A stretch of 64,000 nucleotides of DNA from Pseudomonas oryzihabitans (GTDB lineage: Bacteria; Pseudomonadota; Gammaproteobacteria; Pseudomonadales; Pseudomonadaceae), in assembly GCF_007665395.1 (NCBI RefSeq), contig NZ_VDND01000002.1, forward strand, positions 372,001 to 436,000, given 5' to 3'. How positions within the stretch are numbered: position 1 is the first letter of the stretch; every line of letters begins with the position of its first letter. Below are positions 46,321-54,781 of the stretch, piece by piece. Position numbers and translations under genes: made by a program. Below the pieces are notes generated by a model. It saw nothing but the letters and a program-made list of their open reading frames with translations. It was not told where the DNA came from and did not search any database.

Positions 46321-46499
46321 TCCTTCGTCGGTATCAGCCGTACCCCCGCGCGCTCGAACAGTTTGAGTCCGGTGCTCAGCTCCAACTGGGCGATCAGGCG
46401 GCTGACGTTGGGCTGCGAGGTGTGCAGGGCGTCGGCCGCCGCGGTCATTGAGCCTAGACGCATCACGCTGCGGAAGGCTTCGATCTGCCTGAGATTCAC
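46287..46499 (-). pseudogene. LysR regulator N-terminal fragment fused to the imuA remnant
   Basis: From GTG 46499 the frame encodes NLRQIEAFRSVMRLGSMTAAADALHTSQPNVSRLIAQLE-type sequence, a complete LysR helix-turn-helix, up to LFERAGVRLIPTKEG (about 46312). The typical LysR sequence then stops, and the frame ends at 46287 after a few unrelated residues. The effector domain (about 230 residues) is gone. The fragment is divergent from the transporter-oxidase operon starting at 46723, whose regulator it probably was. An ATG at 46517 adds six residues. A short DNA-binding peptide could still be made. Confidence 0.82.
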
Positions 46500-46513
46500 G
46501 CGGGCTCTCCATA

Positions 46514-46576
46514 TCAAATATGAATACTTAACCCCTACCTTCGTATTTGACCCTATGGGTCAAGGCTGACAATACT
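46514..46576 (+). promoter_or_regulatory. promoter and two palindromes upstream of the transporter-oxidase operon
   Basis: TCAAATATGAA (46514-46524) and TTCGTATTTGA (46540-46550) are inverted repeats with one mismatch, 15 bases apart, as expected for a LysR recognition site. They are followed by a perfect 17-bp palindrome TTGACCC-TAT-GGGTCAA (46547-46563). TTGACC (46547-46552) and AATACT (46571-46576), spaced 18 bp, form a plausible sigma-70 promoter for the plus-strand operon. The LysR gene that faces this region is truncated. Confidence 0.6.
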
Positions 46577-46722
46577 CGGTCCCAGGCCAAATGGCCCCAT
46601 AAAAAGAAAGCGTTTTCGAATGGCGGTTACCGCGCGGTCTTCGGAGGCGGATGCATCGATCTTCAAGTCGTGTCCTCACGACCTTCTCGATCTGCCGCAA
46701 CGCAAAAAAGGGAGCATTGCCC

Positions 46723-47796
46723 GTGACCCGTCCGTATTCCGTCTTCGCTTCATCTCTCTCCCTGCGCCAGGGCCTGGCCGCGCTGCTGGTGGCCGCCGCA
46801 GGTGCCGGCCTGGCGCTGCCCGCCCAGGCTGAACCGACGCTTTACGTCGCCGGGGTCGGCGGCTCCACCGAACAGATGTACAAGACCCGCATCATTCCCG
46901 CCTTCGAAAAGGCCCATGGGGTCAAGGTCGTCTACGTATCGGGCAACTCGACGGAAACCCTGGCCAAGTTGCAGGCGCAGAAGGGGCGGCAGCAGATCAA
47001 CGTGGCCCTGATGGACGACGGCCCCATGTATCAGGCGCTGCAGCTTGGCTTCTGCGAAAAGCTCACCGACGCTCCCGTCTATCAGGACCTGTACCCCGTG
47101 GCGCGCCTGAGCCCCGAGGCGACTGCCGTGGGCATGGTCGCTACCGGCATCGGCTACAACGAAGAGGCCTTCAAGAAGCGCGGCTGGGCGGCGCCGACCT
47201 CCTGGAAAGACCTGGAAGATCCCAAGTATCGCCAGCTGCTGGGCATGCCGCCGATCACCAATACCTACGGACTGCACGCGCTGATCGAGATGGCGCGACT
47301 GAATGGCGGCGGCGAAAAGGACATCGATCCGGGCTTCGCGGTATTCGAGAAGAAGATCGCGCCCAACGTGCTGGCCTGGGTCAGTGCGCCGGGCGAGATG
47401 GACGGGATGATGCAGAACGGCGATGTGGTCATGGCGGTGTACGGCAGTGGCCGGGCGGTGGCGCTGCAGAACACCGGCTTTCCGCTCAAGTTCATCTACC
47501 CGCAGGAAGGCGCGGTGGCGCTGCAGGTCGCCGGCTGCTCGGTCACGCCGAATGCCCAGTCGGAACTCTCCCAGCAATTCATCCAGTTCGTGCTGTCGCC
47601 GGAGATCCAGAAGATCCAGGCCGAGAGCAATGGCTTCGCGCCGGTGAACCGCACCGTGGAGTTGGCGCCGGAGGTGGCGACCCGCATGCCCTATGGCCAG
47701 GCGAAGGTCGACAGCCTGCTCAAGGTCGACTGGGACACCGTCAACCAGAAGCGCTCCGAGTGGACCACCCGCTGGAACAGGACCATCGAGCGCTAG
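46723..47796 (+). CDS. ABC transporter substrate-binding protein (PotD/Fe-type periplasmic protein)
   Basis: A 357-residue periplasmic binding protein. The signal peptide ends at LPAQA near residue 35. The mature part starts EPTLYVAGVGGSTEQMYKTRIIPAFEKAHG, an extracellular solute-binding family 1 pattern. I chose GTG 46723, 8 bases after GGAG. The ATG at 46651 would add 24 residues before the signal. It delivers ligand to the ABC system encoded downstream. Downstream oxidases and RidA suggest an amino acid, opine or amine ligand. Confidence 0.85.
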   Translation: MTRPYSVFASSLSLRQGLAALLVAAAGAGLALPAQAEPTLYVAGVGGSTEQMYKTRIIPAFEKAHGVKVVYVSGNSTETLAKLQAQKGRQQINVALMDDGPMYQALQLGFCEKLTDAPVYQDLYPVARLSPEATAVGMVATGIGYNEEAFKKRGWAAPTSWKDLEDPKYRQLLGMPPITNTYGLHALIEMARLNGGGEKDIDPGFAVFEKKIAPNVLAWVSAPGEMDGMMQNGDVVMAVYGSGRAVALQNTGFPLKFIYPQEGAVALQVAGCSVTPNAQSELSQQFIQFVLSPEIQKIQAESNGFAPVNRTVELAPEVATRMPYGQAKVDSLLKVDWDTVNQKRSEWTTRWNRTIER

Positions 47797-48016
47797 GGCC
47801 GCTTCCGCCAGCCGGCGATGAAGCGACAGCTGGGCGAGGAGGGTGGCGCCTGCGGGCAAGCCCTGCACCCTTCGCACGGCGAGGCCCTGAGTCCGCTTCG
47901 TTCCGCTCTGGCGTGAATCGCTCCTGTCCGGGCCGCTGGTTCGTCCTTAGGGACCGACGCCCGACCTTCCTTTCGACGCACAGGGATCACGCATCCGTGA
48001 TCGTGGAGGCAAGCCC
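47797..48016. other. 220-base spacer inside the transporter operon
   Basis: No gene is seen between the binding protein and the ATPase. Complementary GC blocks occur (GGCGCCTGCGGGCAAGCC and neighbours), which might form an mRNA stem that raises the level of the binding protein, but no clear terminator was found. Confidence 0.35.
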
Positions 48017-49090
48017 ATGGCTTTTCTGATCCTCGACGGCCTCGTCAAAACCTATGGCGACTTCATCGCCATCGCCGGACTCGACCTGGCGGTGGAGCAG
48101 GGTGAGTTCCTGTCCCTGCTCGGCCCCTCGGGGTGCGGCAAGACCACCACGCTGCAGAGCATCGCCGGCTTCGTGCAGCCCTCGGCCGGGCGCATCGTGC
48201 TGGATGGCCGGGACATCACCCATGTCCGCCCGGAAAAACGCGGGCTGGGGATGGTGTTCCAGAGCTATGCCCTGTTCCCGCACATGACCGTGGCCGAGAA
48301 CGTCAGCTTCGGCCTGGAGATGCGCGGCGTGCCACGCAGCGAAAGGGCCGGGCGGGTGCAGTCGGCGCTCGATATGGTGCGGCTGCAGGGCCTGGGCGAG
48401 CGCTATCCCAAGGCACTGTCCGGCGGGCAGCGCCAGCGGGTGGCCATCGCCCGGGCGCTGGCGATCCGGCCCAACCTCTTGCTGCTGGACGAGCCGATGT
48501 CGAACCTCGACGCCAAGCTGCGCGAGGACATGCACATCGAGTTGCGCGCCATCCAGCGCGACCTCGGCATCACCACCATCCTGGTCACCCACGACCAGGT
48601 GGAGGCGATGACCATGAGCGACCGCATCGCGGTGATGCACGGCGGCCGCATCGTGCAGATCGGTTCGCCGTTCGAGACCTACGAGCGGCCCCAGTCGCCC
48701 TTCGCCTCGAGCTTCCTGGGCAAGACCAACGCCTTTCCTGGGGCGGTCCAGACCCGCAAGCCACGCTGCTACGAGGTCAAGGTCGACGGCCTGCTGTTCC
48801 ATGTGCCCCATGAGGGGCACCAATTCGACGGGGATGTGAACGTCTACCTGCGGCCGGAAAAGATTCGCCTGGCCGCGCCCGCCGAAGCCCGCTTGCGCGG
48901 CACGGTGCGCATGCGGGTCTTTCTCGGCAATCTCTGGCTAATCGGCGTCGAGAGCCCCCTGGGCCCGGTGAACCTGACGCAACCGAATCTCGGCGCGCCA
49001 CCGCCGCTGGAAGGCGAGGAGGTGGGGCTTACCTGGCTGGACGATGACCTGCGCCTGCTCGGCCGGGAGGTGTCCCATGGCCACCTATGA
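48017..49090 (+). CDS. ABC transporter ATP-binding protein (PotA-like)
   Basis: A 357-residue ATPase with Walker A GPSGCGKTTTLQ near residue 36, Q-loop MVFQSYALFPHMTV near 80, signature LSGGQRQRVAIARAL near 134, Walker B LLLLDEPMSNLD near 155 and a C-terminal TOBE domain (NVYLRPEKIRLA near 275). This is the polyamine/iron/opine importer class. It overlaps the first permease gene by 14 bases. It should energise uptake with the two permeases. Confidence 0.9.
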   Translation: MAFLILDGLVKTYGDFIAIAGLDLAVEQGEFLSLLGPSGCGKTTTLQSIAGFVQPSAGRIVLDGRDITHVRPEKRGLGMVFQSYALFPHMTVAENVSFGLEMRGVPRSERAGRVQSALDMVRLQGLGERYPKALSGGQRQRVAIARALAIRPNLLLLDEPMSNLDAKLREDMHIELRAIQRDLGITTILVTHDQVEAMTMSDRIAVMHGGRIVQIGSPFETYERPQSPFASSFLGKTNAFPGAVQTRKPRCYEVKVDGLLFHVPHEGHQFDGDVNVYLRPEKIRLAAPAEARLRGTVRMRVFLGNLWLIGVESPLGPVNLTQPNLGAPPPLEGEEVGLTWLDDDLRLLGREVSHGHL

Positions 49091-49949
49091 TGCCGAGCGC
49101 GTCGGCAGCACCCCCTGGCTGCTGACCGGTCCTGCACTCCTCGTCTTCCTGACCCTGCTGGCGGCGCCGCTGGTGCTCACTGCCATGCTGTCGTTGAACC
49201 TGTTCAGCGACACCAAGGGCGTGATCCCGGTGTACTCACTGGCCAACTACCTGGAGGTATTCGGCGACGACTACTTCCACGAGATCTTCCTGCGCACCGG
49301 TGGCATGGCGCTGGCCGTGACGCTCTGCGCGGTGCTGATCGGCGTGCCGGAGACGCTGATCATCGCCCGGATGCGGGCGCCCTGGCGATCGCTGTTCCTG
49401 CTGGTGGTGCTCGGGCCGCTGCTCATCTCGGTGGTGGTGCGCACCCTGGGGTGGGCCATCCTGCTGGGCAACAACGGCCTGATCAACCAGGCGTTGCAGG
49501 CGCTGGGCCTCATCGATTTCCCGATCCGCATGATGTTCACCCAGTTCGGCGTGGTGCTGGCGCTGACCCATGTGCTGGTGCCCTTCATGGTGATCGCCGT
49601 CTGGGCCAGCCTGCAGAAGCTCGACCTGCAGGTGGAGCAGGCCGGCCTCTCGCTGGGCGCCTCGCGGGCGACGACCTTCAGGCGGGTGGTGCTGCCGCAG
49701 ATCGTGCCGGGGATCCTCTCGGGTTCGATCATCGTCTTCGCCCTGGCGGCCTCGGCCTTCGCCACTCCCGCGATCATCGGCGGGCGCCGGCTCAAGGTGG
49801 TGGCCACGGCCGCCTACGACGAATTCCTCGGTTCGCTGAACTGGCCGCTGGGCGCTGCCATCGCGGTGCTGCTGCTGATCGCCAACCTGGTGATCGTGGT
49901 GGGCTGCAGCCGGCTGGCCGAGCGCCGTTTCAAACACGTCTTCGAGTGA
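49077..49949 (+). CDS. ABC transporter permease
   Basis: A 290-residue inner-membrane permease of the PotB/opine type. TM1 is near residues 14-38 (LLTGPALLVFLTLLAAPLVLTA), with several later TMs and the EAA loop QAGLSLGASRATTFRRVVLPQIVPG near 193. The ATG at 49077 overlaps the ATPase end by 14 bases. The upstream alternative adds an unlikely Cys-rich stretch. Confidence 0.88.
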   Translation: MATYDAERVGSTPWLLTGPALLVFLTLLAAPLVLTAMLSLNLFSDTKGVIPVYSLANYLEVFGDDYFHEIFLRTGGMALAVTLCAVLIGVPETLIIARMRAPWRSLFLLVVLGPLLISVVVRTLGWAILLGNNGLINQALQALGLIDFPIRMMFTQFGVVLALTHVLVPFMVIAVWASLQKLDLQVEQAGLSLGASRATTFRRVVLPQIVPGILSGSIIVFALAASAFATPAIIGGRRLKVVATAAYDEFLGSLNWPLGAAIAVLLLIANLVIVVGCSRLAERRFKHVFE

Positions 49950-49954
49950 CCGCC

Positions 49955-50752
49955 ATGTACCGGAACGGATTTTTCTCGCTGGCCTTTCATGCGCTGTTCA
50001 TCGCCTTCATCGTCGCGCCGCTGGTGGTGGTGATGGCGGTGTCCTTTACCGGCGAAGGCTTCATTTCATTGCCCTCGGGTGGCCTGTCGCTGCGCTGGTT
50101 CCAGGCGCTCTGGGCCAACCAGGAAATGGTCGATGCCTTCTGGCTGTCGCTCAAGCTGGGCCTGGTGTCGGCGACCGTCGCCACCCTGCTGGCGGTGCCG
50201 GCGGCGCTGGCGCTCAGTCGCTACGACTTTCCCGGCCGTGGGGCGATCACCGGCTTCCTGATGTCGCCGCTGATGATTCCCTCGGTGGTGCTGGGGATCG
50301 CCTTCCTGCGCTTCTTTTCCCTCGCCCAGGTGGGTGGCTCGCTGTGGGCGCTGAGCATCACCCACGTCATCGTCGTGCTGCCCTATGCCTTGCGGCTGAC
50401 GCTGGCGTCCACCATCGGCCTGGAGCGCGATGCGGAACAGGCGGCGCTGTCCCTCGGCGCCAATCGGCTGCAGACCTTCTGGCGGGTGATCCTGCCGCGG
50501 ATCCGCACCGGCGTGGTGGGCGGCTGGCTGCTCGCCTTTATCCAGAGCTTCGACGAGCTGACCATGACGGTCTTCGTCGCCACGCCCGGCACCACGACCC
50601 TGCCGGTCGCCATGTACAACCAGATCGCCCAGACCATCGACCCCCTGATCACGGCGGCCTCCACCGTGCTGATCCTGGGCACCCTGGCGGTGATGCTGCT
50701 GCTCGATCGGCTGGTCGGCCTGGATCGGGTGTTGATCGGAGAGAAGCAATGA
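49955..50752 (+). CDS. ABC transporter permease
   Basis: A 265-residue permease of the PotC type. The TM1 region is GFFSLAFHALFIAFIVAPLVVVMAVSF-like (residues about 5-30), and the EAA loop QAALSLGANRLQTFWRVILPRIRTG lies near 165. The ATG at 49955 is chosen, though a GTG at 49946 that overlaps the previous stop is possible. It overlaps the oxidoreductase ATG by 4 bases, linking transport to catabolism. Confidence 0.88.
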   Translation: MYRNGFFSLAFHALFIAFIVAPLVVVMAVSFTGEGFISLPSGGLSLRWFQALWANQEMVDAFWLSLKLGLVSATVATLLAVPAALALSRYDFPGRGAITGFLMSPLMIPSVVLGIAFLRFFSLAQVGGSLWALSITHVIVVLPYALRLTLASTIGLERDAEQAALSLGANRLQTFWRVILPRIRTGVVGGWLLAFIQSFDELTMTVFVATPGTTTLPVAMYNQIAQTIDPLITAASTVLILGTLAVMLLLDRLVGLDRVLIGEKQ

Positions 50753-51888
50753 ACGACAGCAACGTACCGACCTCGGCGGACGTCATTGTGGTGGGTGGCG
50801 GCCTGGTCGGCATGGCGGTCGCCTATGGCTTGGCCAAGGCCGGCACCAGGACCCTGGTGCTCGATCAGGGCGATGATGCCTTCCGCGCCTCGCGGGGCAA
50901 CTTCGGCCTGGTCTGGGTGCAGGGCAAGGGCTTCGACCGCCTGGAATATTCGCGCTGGACCAGATCCTCCGCCCTGGCCTGGGCCGGGTTGGCCGAGGGC
51001 CTGCTGGCGGAGACGGACGTCGATGTCCGCCTGAAGCAGCCCGGCGGCTTTCACATGTGTTTTTCCGACCAGGAACTGGCGGAGCGCCAGGCGCGGCTGG
51101 CCAGCATGCAGGCCGGCCTGGGTGACTATCCCTTCGCGATGCTCGACCAGGCGGATCTGCGCGCGCGCCTGCCCGGCATAGGGCCGAAGGTCGTGGGGGC
51201 CAGCTACACGCCTATGGACGGCCACGTGAATCCGCTCAAGCTGCTGCGCGCCCTGCACGCCGGGGCGCGGCACCACGGGGCGACGGTGCTGGGGCGGATG
51301 CCGGTCGAGCGGATTGATTCCGCGCCGGGCGAATTCGCCGTGGTCACGCCGGGGCAGCGCTTCACCGCGCCGCGCCTGGTGCTGGCGGCGGGCCTGGGCA
51401 ATCGACCGCTGGGGGAGCAAGTCGGACTGCATGCTCCGGTCGCGCCGAATCGCGGACAGGTATTGGTCAGCGAGCGGGTTCGCCCTTTTCTCGACTACCC
51501 GACCATCAATGTGCGCCAGACCGACGAGGGTAGCGTCCAACTCGGCGATTCCATGGAGGAGGTCGGCTTCAACGACCTGACCACCACCGACGTGCTCGCC
51601 CGGATCGCCCAGCGCGGTGTCAGCACCTTTCCGCTGCTGGCTGACGTACGCCTGGTACGCGCCTGGGGCGCCCTGCGCGTCATGAGCCCGGACGGCTATC
51701 CGATTTACCAGGAGTCCGCGTCGCACCCCGGTGCCTTCGTCGTCACCTGCCACAGCGGCGTGACCCTGGCCGCGGCCCACGCGACCCGGATCGCGCCCTG
51801 GGTCCGCGGCGGTGTTCAGCCGGAAGAGCTGGCGGTGTTCGCCGGCGAACGTTTTCTCACCGGGGAGGTGTTTTCCCATGTCCACTGA
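50749..51888 (+). CDS. FAD-dependent oxidoreductase, DadA-like subunit 1
   Basis: A 379-residue DAO-family flavoprotein with the FAD motif VIVVGGGLVGMAVAYGLAKAG at about residues 11-31 and the NFGLVWVQGKG block. A C-terminal CHSGVTLAAAHATRIAPWV segment closes the fold. Proteins of this type oxidise amines, D-amino acids, opines or glycine. It overlaps the 2Fe-2S gene by 11 bases. A second DadA-like subunit follows three genes later, so two catalytic subunits may share the electron-transfer partners. Confidence 0.87.
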   Translation: MNDSNVPTSADVIVVGGGLVGMAVAYGLAKAGTRTLVLDQGDDAFRASRGNFGLVWVQGKGFDRLEYSRWTRSSALAWAGLAEGLLAETDVDVRLKQPGGFHMCFSDQELAERQARLASMQAGLGDYPFAMLDQADLRARLPGIGPKVVGASYTPMDGHVNPLKLLRALHAGARHHGATVLGRMPVERIDSAPGEFAVVTPGQRFTAPRLVLAAGLGNRPLGEQVGLHAPVAPNRGQVLVSERVRPFLDYPTINVRQTDEGSVQLGDSMEEVGFNDLTTTDVLARIAQRGVSTFPLLADVRLVRAWGALRVMSPDGYPIYQESASHPGAFVVTCHSGVTLAAAHATRIAPWVRGGVQPEELAVFAGERFLTGEVFSHVH

Positions 51889-52225
51889 TTCCTTGTTTCG
51901 CCGCGTGGACGCTGAAGGCGGCCGTCTCATCACCCTGACCTTCGACGATCAGGCCTTCCAGGTGCCTAGCGGTCTCACGGTCGCGGCCGCCTTGCTGCTG
52001 GCCGGCGTGCGGCAGTTCCGAACCTCGCCGGTGGGTGGGGAAGCGCGTGCACCCTATTGCATGATGGGGGTGTGCTTCGAATGCCTGGTCGAGATCGACG
52101 GAGTGCCGAGTCGCCAGAGTTGCCTGATCGAGGCGGCCGACGGCATGCGTATCCGTTCGCAGCAGGGCGCCCGGGAGCTGCCCTTCACCGCCACCGACGC
52201 CGTGGTACTGGAGGTGCAGCCATGA
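51878..52225 (+). CDS. (2Fe-2S)-binding small subunit
   Basis: A 115-residue protein with a plant-type ferredoxin fold. LTFDDQAFQVPSGLTVAAALLLAG near residue 18 is followed by the cluster pattern PYCMMGVCFECLVEIDG near 58 and a later Cys in RQSCL. It resembles HcnA and the small subunits of opine and hydroxyproline oxidases. The ATG at 51878 is chosen for family length. It overlaps the genes on either side. Confidence 0.88.
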   Translation: MSTDSLFRRVDAEGGRLITLTFDDQAFQVPSGLTVAAALLLAGVRQFRTSPVGGEARAPYCMMGVCFECLVEIDGVPSRQSCLIEAADGMRIRSQQGARELPFTATDAVVLEVQP

Positions 52226-53601
52226 ATCTCGAACCCGTGGATGTCGTCGTCATCGGCGCGGGCCCGGCCGGTATGGCCGGCGCGCGCACCCTGGCCGACC
52301 TGGGACTTTCCGTTGTGCTGCTGGACGAGCAGGCAGCGGTGGGTGGGCAGATCTATCGCGGTATCGTCAGCGCCTCCCCCGCGCGGCGCGCGTTGCTCGG
52401 AGCGGATTATGCGGCCGGTGCCGACCTGGCGGAGGCGGTGAAGGGCGGGAAGGTGCGCCACGAGACCAGTGCTTCGGTCTGGCAGATCACCCGCGAGCGT
52501 CAGGTGCATTACCTCAAGAATGGACAGGTGCGTTCCTTCGCCGCCAGGGCCGTGCTGCTGGCGACCGGTGCCATGGAGCGGCCCTTTCCCATTCCCGGCT
52601 GGACCCTGCCCGGAGTGATGACCGCCGGGGCCGCGCAGATCCTGCTCAAGACCGCCGGCATCGGGCCGCAGGGCCCGGTGGTGCTGGCCGGCTGCGGACC
52701 GCTGCTCTACCTGCTCGGTTGGCAATACCTGCGAGCGGGCATCCCCATCGCGGCCCTGGTGGACACCAGTCGCCGTGAAGACTACTGGCGCGCCCGCGGG
52801 CACCTGTTGGCGGCGCTGCGCGCCTGGCCCTACCTGCGCAAGGGCGTCTCGCTGTTGCGCGCCTTGCGCAAGGGCAAGGTCCCGCACTACACCGGCGCCG
52901 AGCAGCTGCAGGTCGAGGGCGAAGGGCAGGCGCAGGCGCTCCGCTTCGTCGTCGACGGGCAGCCGCAGCGGGTGGCGGCCAGCACCGTGCTGCTGCACCA
53001 GGGCGTGGTGCCGAACATCCAGTTCACCCAGGCGCTCCGGGCCCAGCATCGCTGGGATGACGCCCAGCTGTGCTTCGTCCCGGAAACCGATCGATGGGGC
53101 GCGCTCGACGTGCCTTTGATCTCGGTGGCCGGCGATGGCGCGGGTATCGGCGGTGCCCAGGCCGCGGCCTTGCAGGGGCAGCTCGCGGCGCTCGGGCTGG
53201 CACGGACCCTCGGCCAGCTCACCCCGGCGCAGCGCGATGCCCACGCCGCTCCCTTGCGCGCCGAGCTGGAGCGCAACCTGCGCATCCGGCCCTTCCTCGA
53301 CGCCCTGTATCGCCCGCGGGAGGAAAATCGAATTCCGGTCCGGGACGACGTCACGGTCTGCCGCTGCGAAGAGGTGACGGCGGGCGATATCCGGCGCTTC
53401 GTCGAGCTGGGCTGCAGCGGTCCGAACCAGGCGAAATCCTTCGGGCGCTGCGGCATGGGGCCCTGCCAGGGACGGCTGTGCGGGCTGACCGTCACCGAGA
53501 TCATCGCCAAGTCCCGCGGGCTGACGCCGGACGAAGTGGGCTACTACCGCATTCGCCCACCGATCAAGCCCATTACCCTGGGAGAGCTCGCCAGTGGCTG
53601 A
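52222..53601 (+). CDS. FAD/NAD(P)-dependent oxidoreductase with BFD-like 2Fe-2S domain (HcnB/OoxA-like)
   Basis: A 459-residue protein. FAD motif VVVIGAGPAGMAGARTLADLG lies at residues 8-28 and GGQIYRG near 46. A second nucleotide-binding region is near 155 (PVVLAGCGPLLYLLGWQYL). A C-terminal BFD-like [2Fe-2S] domain has CRCEEVTAGDIRRFVELGC and CGMGPCQGRLC. This matches the alpha subunit of HcnABC and opine oxidases. It overlaps the next gene by 8 bases. Confidence 0.88.
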   Translation: MNLEPVDVVVIGAGPAGMAGARTLADLGLSVVLLDEQAAVGGQIYRGIVSASPARRALLGADYAAGADLAEAVKGGKVRHETSASVWQITRERQVHYLKNGQVRSFAARAVLLATGAMERPFPIPGWTLPGVMTAGAAQILLKTAGIGPQGPVVLAGCGPLLYLLGWQYLRAGIPIAALVDTSRREDYWRARGHLLAALRAWPYLRKGVSLLRALRKGKVPHYTGAEQLQVEGEGQAQALRFVVDGQPQRVAASTVLLHQGVVPNIQFTQALRAQHRWDDAQLCFVPETDRWGALDVPLISVAGDGAGIGGAQAAALQGQLAALGLARTLGQLTPAQRDAHAAPLRAELERNLRIRPFLDALYRPREENRIPVRDDVTVCRCEEVTAGDIRRFVELGCSGPNQAKSFGRCGMGPCQGRLCGLTVTEIIAKSRGLTPDEVGYYRIRPPIKPITLGELASG

Positions 53602-54781
53602 CAGGACGGCGGATGTGATCGTCATTGGCGCCGGGCTGCATGGCTTGAGCACGGCCTGGCAGCTCGCGCAGCGTGGTGTGCGGGTGATCGTGCTCGAAGC
53701 CGACTACGCCGGGCGGCATGCCTCCGGCGTGAACGCCGGTGGCGTGCGGACGCTCGGCCGGCACTTGGCGGAAATCCCCCTGGCACTGGCCTCCCGCGAA
53801 CTCTGGCACGACCTGCCGGCACTGCTGGGGACGGACGCGAGTTTCGTCGCCAGCGGCCAGCTCAAGCTGGCCGAAACCGACGCGGAGCTGCAGGAATGTC
53901 GGGATCGCGTCGCCGAACTCCAGGCCCATGGCTTCACCCATGAGGTGCTCATCGATCAGCAGGCGGTGTTCGAACTCCTGCCGACGGTGGCGCCCCACGT
54001 GGTGGGCGGTATCTGGGTGGCGGACGACGGCTACGCAACCCCTTACCAGGTAGTGACGGCGGTTCGGCAGGCGGCGGAGCGACTGGGCGTGGTGCTGCAT
54101 GAACAGACCCCTGCGCTATCCATCACCCAGCGCGGCACCCGTTGGCAGGTCGAGACGCGCCAAGGGCGGTTCGAGGCGGACCAGTTGGTGGTGACGGCCG
54201 GTGCCTGGGCGGGGCGGCTGGCTGCCGAGGTGGGCGAACCGGTACCCACCTATCCGCAAGGGCTGATGCTGATGGTGACCCATCGCGTGGCGCCCTTCTG
54301 CAGGCAGGTGCTTGGCGCCACCGGTCGCGCCCTGTCCTTCAAGCAATTCGACAACGGCACCGTGGTCATCGGCGGCAAGTTGATCGGAGCCCTGGACTTT
54401 GCTGCCCGCCACGGCGAGGTGGATATTACCCGTCTGGTGACCAGCGCCCAGACCGTGACGGACCTCTTTCCGCACCTCAGGCACCTCGGCATCAACCGCG
54501 CCTGGTCCGGTATCGAGGCCTTCACCGAGGACGACCTACCGGTCATCTCGCCCAGCAGTCGCGCCAGTGGCCTGACCTATTCGTTCGGTTACTGCGGCAG
54601 CGGTTTCCAGATGAGTCTCGGTACCGGCCAGCGTGTCGCGCAGCTGGTGCTGGGCGAGTCATCCCCCATCGATCTCGCGGCCTTTGCCATCGAGCGTTTC
54701 CATAAAGCTTCCTCAACCCCCAGGCCAGTCAAGGAGCCTCTATGCAACCCATTACCCGTATCGAAACCAACCAGCGCATGA
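53594..54781 (+). CDS. FAD-dependent oxidoreductase, DadA-like subunit 2 (HcnC/OoxB-like)
   Basis: A 395-residue DAO-family flavoprotein starting at GTG 53594 (MADRTADVIVIGAG). The FAD motif is VIVIGAGLHGLSTAWQLAQRG, followed by the RHASGVNAGGVRTLGRH block where FAD binds. The late SFGYCGSGFQMSLGTGQRVAQLV segment is typical of beta subunits. The 3' end overlaps the RidA gene by 40 bases. Together with the two preceding proteins it could form a complete heterotrimeric oxidase. Confidence 0.87.
   Translation: MADRTADVIVIGAGLHGLSTAWQLAQRGVRVIVLEADYAGRHASGVNAGGVRTLGRHLAEIPLALASRELWHDLPALLGTDASFVASGQLKLAETDAELQECRDRVAELQAHGFTHEVLIDQQAVFELLPTVAPHVVGGIWVADDGYATPYQVVTAVRQAAERLGVVLHEQTPALSITQRGTRWQVETRQGRFEADQLVVTAGAWAGRLAAEVGEPVPTYPQGLMLMVTHRVAPFCRQVLGATGRALSFKQFDNGTVVIGGKLIGALDFAARHGEVDITRLVTSAQTVTDLFPHLRHLGINRAWSGIEAFTEDDLPVISPSSRASGLTYSFGYCGSGFQMSLGTGQRVAQLVLGESSPIDLAAFAIERFHKASSTPRPVKEPLCNPLPVSKPTSA

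Noticed and set aside
50749..54781. Hydrogen cyanide synthase hcnABC
   Set aside because: Subunit types are similar, but there are two DadA-like subunits, a dedicated ABC importer and RidA, and the gene order differs from hcnABC. An amine, opine or amino-acid oxidase fits better.
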